This document shows positions 12,262 through 15,147 of a stretch of DNA of 15,147 nucleotides, one piece after another; within the stretch, counting starts at the first letter, position 1, and each line of letters opens with the position of its first letter. The translations under genes were made by a program, and so were the position numbers. Under the pieces are notes generated by a model, which saw nothing but the letters and a program-made list of their open reading frames with translations, was not told where the DNA came from and searched no databases. The stretch spans positions 1 through 15,147 of the forward strand of contig CANQHB010000017.1 of NCBI GenBank assembly GCA_947623755.1, read 5' to 3'. The DNA is from an uncultured Bacilli bacterium (GTDB lineage Bacteria > Bacillota_I > Bacilli_A > RF39 > UBA660).

Positions 12262-13536
12262 ATGGAATACAAAAAATATACTTATCCTTCTTTTAATATT
12301 TATACAATTAAAACTGACCGCTTTAAAACAGTTAACATGGAAATAATCTTTCGCGAAGAAGCCAAAAAGGATGAAGCCTTAGCCCAAACTATGCTTGCCG
12401 ACCTTATGACTGATTGTTCCAATAAATATCCCAATCGTAAAGATTTAGTCAAAAAATTAGAAGAATTATACCAAGCCAACTTTTATGGCGTTGTAAATAA
12501 AACCGGTAATGTTTTTATGACTTCTTTTGTTCTTAGTTTTTTAAATCCTAAATATGTTAAAGAATCGAGTTATTTAGAAGAAATCATAAGTCTACCCTTT
12601 GAAATGATTATTAATCCTTTTATTAATGCCAAAGAATTTGATATTAAGAATTTTAAAATCGTTAAAAATCGAATTCATGATGAAATCTTAAGTATTAATG
12701 AAGATTTAAGCCGGGTGGCTATTAAAAAAGCTTTAAGCTTACTGGCTAAAGATAGTCCCAGCAGTTATGGAGTAATGGGTTCTTTAGAAGAATTAGAAGA
12801 AATAACTCCTAAAAAACTATATCAAGCCTATGAAAAACTAATCAATAGCAATTGTGATATTTTCTTAATTGGAGATATAGACATGGATGAAGTCGCCAAT
12901 TTAATTTTTAAATATTTTAAAAATCCCGTTATTAAAAATCAAGAATTTAATCTTTATGTCGAAAACAAACCTCCTAAAAAAGTAAAAAAGGAAGTTGCCC
13001 CAAGCCAATTCTTAGAAACCAGTCTTGTAAATATTTACAGTCTAAACAATTTAACTGAAAAAGAAAAGACTATAACCTTTAATTTTTATAATTATATCCT
13101 TGGTGGAGGAGGCTTAAATTCTAAACTCTATCAATCTCTAAGAGAAAAAAATTCTCTATGTTATGGTATTAAAAGTCTCTATTTAAAATATGATAATCTT
13201 CTTTTAGTCGAAACATCGATTGATAAAAAAGACCTTAAGAAAGCGACTAAATTAATTAATGCCGCTTTTAAAGAAATGCAAGAAGGTAAATTTACCGAAG
13301 CTAATCTTAAAAATGCCGAAGAAAATTTTATATTTTCGCTTAATTTAGCTTTAGATAATCCGGCCGGTATTATTAATAACTATGTCTTTAATGTTTTTGA
13401 TAATCTTCCTCTAATTCCCGAACGTATCAAAATGATTAAAGGTATAACCAAAGAAGAAATCATCGCCGTCGCCAAAAAAGTAAAACCCAATATATCATTT
13501 GTTTTAGAAGGAGAGAACCACGATGGAGAAAATTAA
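12262..13536 (+). CDS. yfmF: M16 (insulinase-like) family protein, YfmF type, inactive subunit
   Basis: 424 residues, start ATG 12262 with AAAAGGAGGTG. The fold pattern is that of an M16 peptidase half: an N-terminal domain with DEALAQTMLADLMTDCSNKYPNR where the zinc motif would lie, then FNFYNYILGGGGLNSKLYQSLREKNSLCYGI, the typical second-domain motif (GGG..S.L...lREk.gL.Y.i). No HxxEH motif is present, so it is probably the non-catalytic partner of the downstream YfmH-type protein. In Bacillus the homologous ymfF/ymfH genes are linked to ymfI, and the pair is annotated as EF-P 5-aminopentanol modification-associated (established annotation, mechanism unclear). It overlaps the next gene by 14 nt. 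Confidence 0.88.
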   Translation: MEYKKYTYPSFNIYTIKTDRFKTVNMEIIFREEAKKDEALAQTMLADLMTDCSNKYPNRKDLVKKLEELYQANFYGVVNKTGNVFMTSFVLSFLNPKYVKESSYLEEIISLPFEMIINPFINAKEFDIKNFKIVKNRIHDEILSINEDLSRVAIKKALSLLAKDSPSSYGVMGSLEELEEITPKKLYQAYEKLINSNCDIFLIGDIDMDEVANLIFKYFKNPVIKNQEFNLYVENKPPKKVKKEVAPSQFLETSLVNIYSLNNLTEKEKTITFNFYNYILGGGGLNSKLYQSLREKNSLCYGIKSLYLKYDNLLLVETSIDKKDLKKATKLINAAFKEMQEGKFTEANLKNAEENFIFSLNLALDNPAGIINNYVFNVFDNLPLIPERIKMIKGITKEEIIAVAKKVKPNISFVLEGENHDGEN

Positions 13537-14800
13537 AATAAACGGAATTGATGAAATTATCTATTATACTGAATCTAAAGCAGGCCTTCCTATATATATA
13601 TGGAAAAATGCCTATTCTAAAAGCTTTTATTTATCCCTAAATGTTAAATATGGCTCTATTGATACTGAGTTTAAAATCAAAAATAAAAAATACACAGTCC
13701 CAAATGGTATTGCTCATTTTATGGAACATATTAAATTTAATGTTTCTAAAGACGAAACGGCCAATGATTTATTTGACCCTCTAGGCAGTGATATTAATGC
13801 TTTTACTACTTACCGTTATACCAGTTATTTAGTTTATGGTACTAGTAAACTATCTGAAAATTTACAAAATCTTTTATATTATGTTTACAATCCTTATTTT
13901 ACTAAAGAAATTTTAAAAAAAGAAAAGGGTATAATTGAATCCGAAATAAATATGGGCAAAGACCAACCTTTTAACTGTTTACATAATACTTTTAACCAGT
14001 GTATTTATCATAAGGAAAAATATCGCAACTTAATCTCCGGCGAAATCGATGATATCAAAGACATAACTTTAGAGGACATTAACCTTATATATAATACTTT
14101 CTATCATCCTAAGAATATGTTTTTAATTGTAACTGGTAATGTTAATCCTTATGAAATAGAAAAAATAGTTAATGATGAACTTGCCAAAAAAGAGATAAAA
14201 GAATATGTTAATCCTGAAATCATCAAAGAAAAAGAACCTAAAACCGTTTTTAAAGAAGAAGAAATTATTTCTGCTAATGTGGAAGTAGCTAAAGCTAAAA
14301 TAGGCTTAAAACTAGACCGTAAATTATTCAAAAATTATGATTTAGTCAAATTAAACATTATCTTAAGTATTATCTTAAACAGTAATTTTGACGATTCAAC
14401 TGACTTAAAAGAAGAACTTTTAGAAGAAGAATTAATTACCTTCCTAAATACTTCCCGATATGTTGGAGATGATTATGTTATTTTTGATATTACTTTAGAA
14501 AGTAAATATATTGATGAAGCCATAAAAAGAATAATAGAGGCTTTAAATAACCTTACAATTGATAAAGATACTTTAAAAAGAAAAGTTAATTCTTCGATAT
14601 CAACTTTAATTTTAAACTATGAAGACGTCGAAAGTGTTAACAACTTAATTCAGAATTATATTATCTATTATCATGATTTAATTCCTAATTTAAAAGATAT
14701 TTATGAAAGTATTACTCTAGAAGAAGTAGAAGATATTATAAGTAAAATAAATACCGATAATTTAACCGTTGTAAAAATGCAAAAAGAAACTAGTGATTAA
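13523..14800 (+). CDS. yfmH: M16 (insulinase-like) zinc peptidase, YfmH type
   Basis: 425 residues, start ATG 13523 inside the end of yfmF with AAGGAGAG upstream, implying coupled translation. The zinc motif is intact: GIAHFMEHIKF gives H65-x-x-E68-H69, with a downstream ligand in GIIESEINM (E141). Most homologues read HFLEH, so Met at the third position is a mild variation. The C-terminal half contains a second, degenerate M16 fold. With YfmF it should form a heterodimeric clamshell protease of the mitochondrial-processing-peptidase type. No EF-P modification reductase (ymfI) follows; the operon ends in a terminator overlapping its last codons. Confidence 0.9.
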   Translation: MEKIKINGIDEIIYYTESKAGLPIYIWKNAYSKSFYLSLNVKYGSIDTEFKIKNKKYTVPNGIAHFMEHIKFNVSKDETANDLFDPLGSDINAFTTYRYTSYLVYGTSKLSENLQNLLYYVYNPYFTKEILKKEKGIIESEINMGKDQPFNCLHNTFNQCIYHKEKYRNLISGEIDDIKDITLEDINLIYNTFYHPKNMFLIVTGNVNPYEIEKIVNDELAKKEIKEYVNPEIIKEKEPKTVFKEEEIISANVEVAKAKIGLKLDRKLFKNYDLVKLNIILSIILNSNFDDSTDLKEELLEEELITFLNTSRYVGDDYVIFDITLESKYIDEAIKRIIEALNNLTIDKDTLKRKVNSSISTLILNYEDVESVNNLIQNYIIYYHDLIPNLKDIYESITLEEVEDIISKINTDNLTVVKMQKETSD

Positions 14801-14819
14801 TTAGTTTCTTTATTTTTTT
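14783..14819. terminator. Bidirectional intrinsic terminator (yfmH / Xre regulator)
   Basis: AAAGAAACTA (14783-14792) pairs perfectly with TAGTTTCTTT (14802-14811) around a 9-nt loop, followed by seven Ts (14813-14819). The yfmH stop codon lies in the loop. The A-rich left flank provides a U-tract for the minus-strand gene, whose coding end also overlaps the hairpin. Confidence 0.8.
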
Positions 14820-15022
14820 ATTATAAATATTTCAAAATTATATTTTTTAGCTAGTTCTAATAAATCTTTAAAATAATAATTACTTCTTCCAAGTTCATTA
14901 GACTGGCACCAATGTTCCGATTTATTAATTTTTTTAGCAAATTCTTTTTGCGATAAATCGGTTGATTGCCTCATAAATCTTAATATTTCATCGGGTTTAT
15001 AATCATTTGCCTTAATTTTCAA
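14810..15022 (-). CDS. Small Xre-family HTH transcriptional regulator
   Basis: 70 residues. The start is TTG 15022: GAGGTGAT lies 6 nt upstream, and no in-frame ATG occurs before residue 17, where the HTH has already begun. The Xre (Cro/CI) helix-turn-helix is visible as ILRFMRQSTDLSQKEFAKKIN, then KSEHWCQSNELGRSNYYFKDLLELAKKYNF. The recognition helix carries HWCQSNELG rather than the common S.ISRwE.G pattern. There is nothing beyond the HTH, so it resembles small phage Cro-type or antitoxin-type repressors. It is divergent from a strong plus-strand promoter flanked by two palindromes, its probable operators. What it controls lies past the window. Confidence 0.75.
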   Translation of the reverse strand: MKIKANDYKPDEILRFMRQSTDLSQKEFAKKINKSEHWCQSNELGRSNYYFKDLLELAKKYNFEIFIIKK

Positions 15023-15044
15023 TTAGTATCACCTCATAATAAAA

Positions 15045-15053
15045 ATTATAACA
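15045..15053 (-). promoter_or_regulatory. Extended -10 promoter of the Xre regulator
   Basis: The minus strand reads TGTTATAAT (15053-15045), an extended -10, with no clear -35. It lies 22 nt upstream of the TTG start and just before the SD. Confidence 0.5.
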
Positions 15054-15079
15054 AAGACTTTCTTTAGAAATGCCAAACA

Positions 15080-15094
15080 CGTATTGACAATACG
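15080..15094. promoter_or_regulatory. Palindromic operator O1 (CGTATTG-A-CAATACG)
   Basis: A perfect 7-bp inverted repeat around one base, overlapping the -35 of the outward promoter. It shares the CGTATT/AATACG half-site with the second palindrome downstream. It is the likely binding site of the adjacent Xre regulator. Confidence 0.6.
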
Positions 15095-15112
15095 CAATAA
15101 AAGTGATATTTT
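15084..15112 (+). promoter_or_regulatory. Strong outward promoter for a gene beyond the right edge
   Basis: TTGACA (15084-15089), a 17-nt spacer ending in TGA, then TATTTT (15107-15112), giving a consensus -35 plus an extended -10. Transcription should start near 15119 and run off the window. The -35 sits inside a perfect palindrome. Confidence 0.65.
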
Positions 15113-15127
15113 ATTATTATATACTAA

Positions 15128-15144
15128 ACGTATTATAAATACGT
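15128..15144. promoter_or_regulatory. Palindromic operator O2 (ACGTATT-ATA-AATACGT)
   Basis: A perfect 7-bp inverted repeat around ATA, just downstream of the predicted transcription start. A further ACGTATT half-site begins at 15141 and runs to the window end, so the array may continue. Confidence 0.6.
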
Positions 15145-15147
15145 ATT

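Noticed and set aside
1..15147. CRISPR array, tRNA, rRNA or insertion sequence
   Set aside because: No regularly spaced direct repeats, cloverleaf-type sequences, rRNA-like blocks or transposase motifs were found by eye.

Overview
The window is strongly AT-rich DNA from a low-GC Gram-positive bacterium, most likely an uncultured Bacilli or Mollicutes-related gut lineage. The evidence is consensus SD/sigma-A signals (TTGACA-17-TATAAT, GGAGG), a Gram-positive-style Tad pilus set without secretin, MntR-like and LexA regulators, and a YfmF/YfmH peptidase pair. TGA is used as a stop (for example tadB) and Trp is TGG, so the genetic code is not the mycoplasma one.

Layout. (1) 1-242, minus: the N-terminal part of a DUF192 protein, cut by the window edge and divergent from the next block. 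(2) 356-5227, plus: a compact Tad/Flp pilus operon behind one good promoter: Flp pilin, two TadE/G-like pseudopilins, TadZ, TadA/CpaF ATPase, TadB, TadC. Genes are tightly spaced or overlap. No prepilin peptidase, secretin or CpaB is present. (3) 5222-7929: a minus-strand DtxR/MntR-family metal-dependent repressor, divergent from feoA-feoB (ferrous iron uptake), with a perfect 18-bp palindromic operator between them. (4) 7913-9166, minus: an unusual protein with two tandem ORF6N domains and a C-terminal phospholipase-D-like domain, behind a perfect consensus promoter. Both ORF6N copies carry a long coding palindrome at the same domain position but with different sequence. (5) 9293-10985, plus: a TVP38/DedA-like membrane protein and RmuC. 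(6) 10986-12211: a candidate structured small RNA with its own promoter and terminator, lexA (minus), and divergently a 47-residue single-TM peptide whose promoter contains a LexA-box-like site. The arrangement recalls lexA-yneA/sosA. (7) 12262-14800, plus: a YfmF/YfmH-type M16 peptidase pair, ended by a bidirectional terminator. (8) 14810-15147: a small Xre-type HTH regulator (minus, TTG start) and a divergent promoter region with two palindromic ACGTATT operators. A strong outward promoter drives a gene beyond the window.

Most genes are ordinary chromosomal functions. The items most worth a second look are the ORF6N-PLD gene with its conserved-position palindromes, the lexA-divergent small membrane peptide, the rmuC-lexA small RNA, and the operator array at the right edge. 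All functional statements come from reading motifs by eye. No database search was run.
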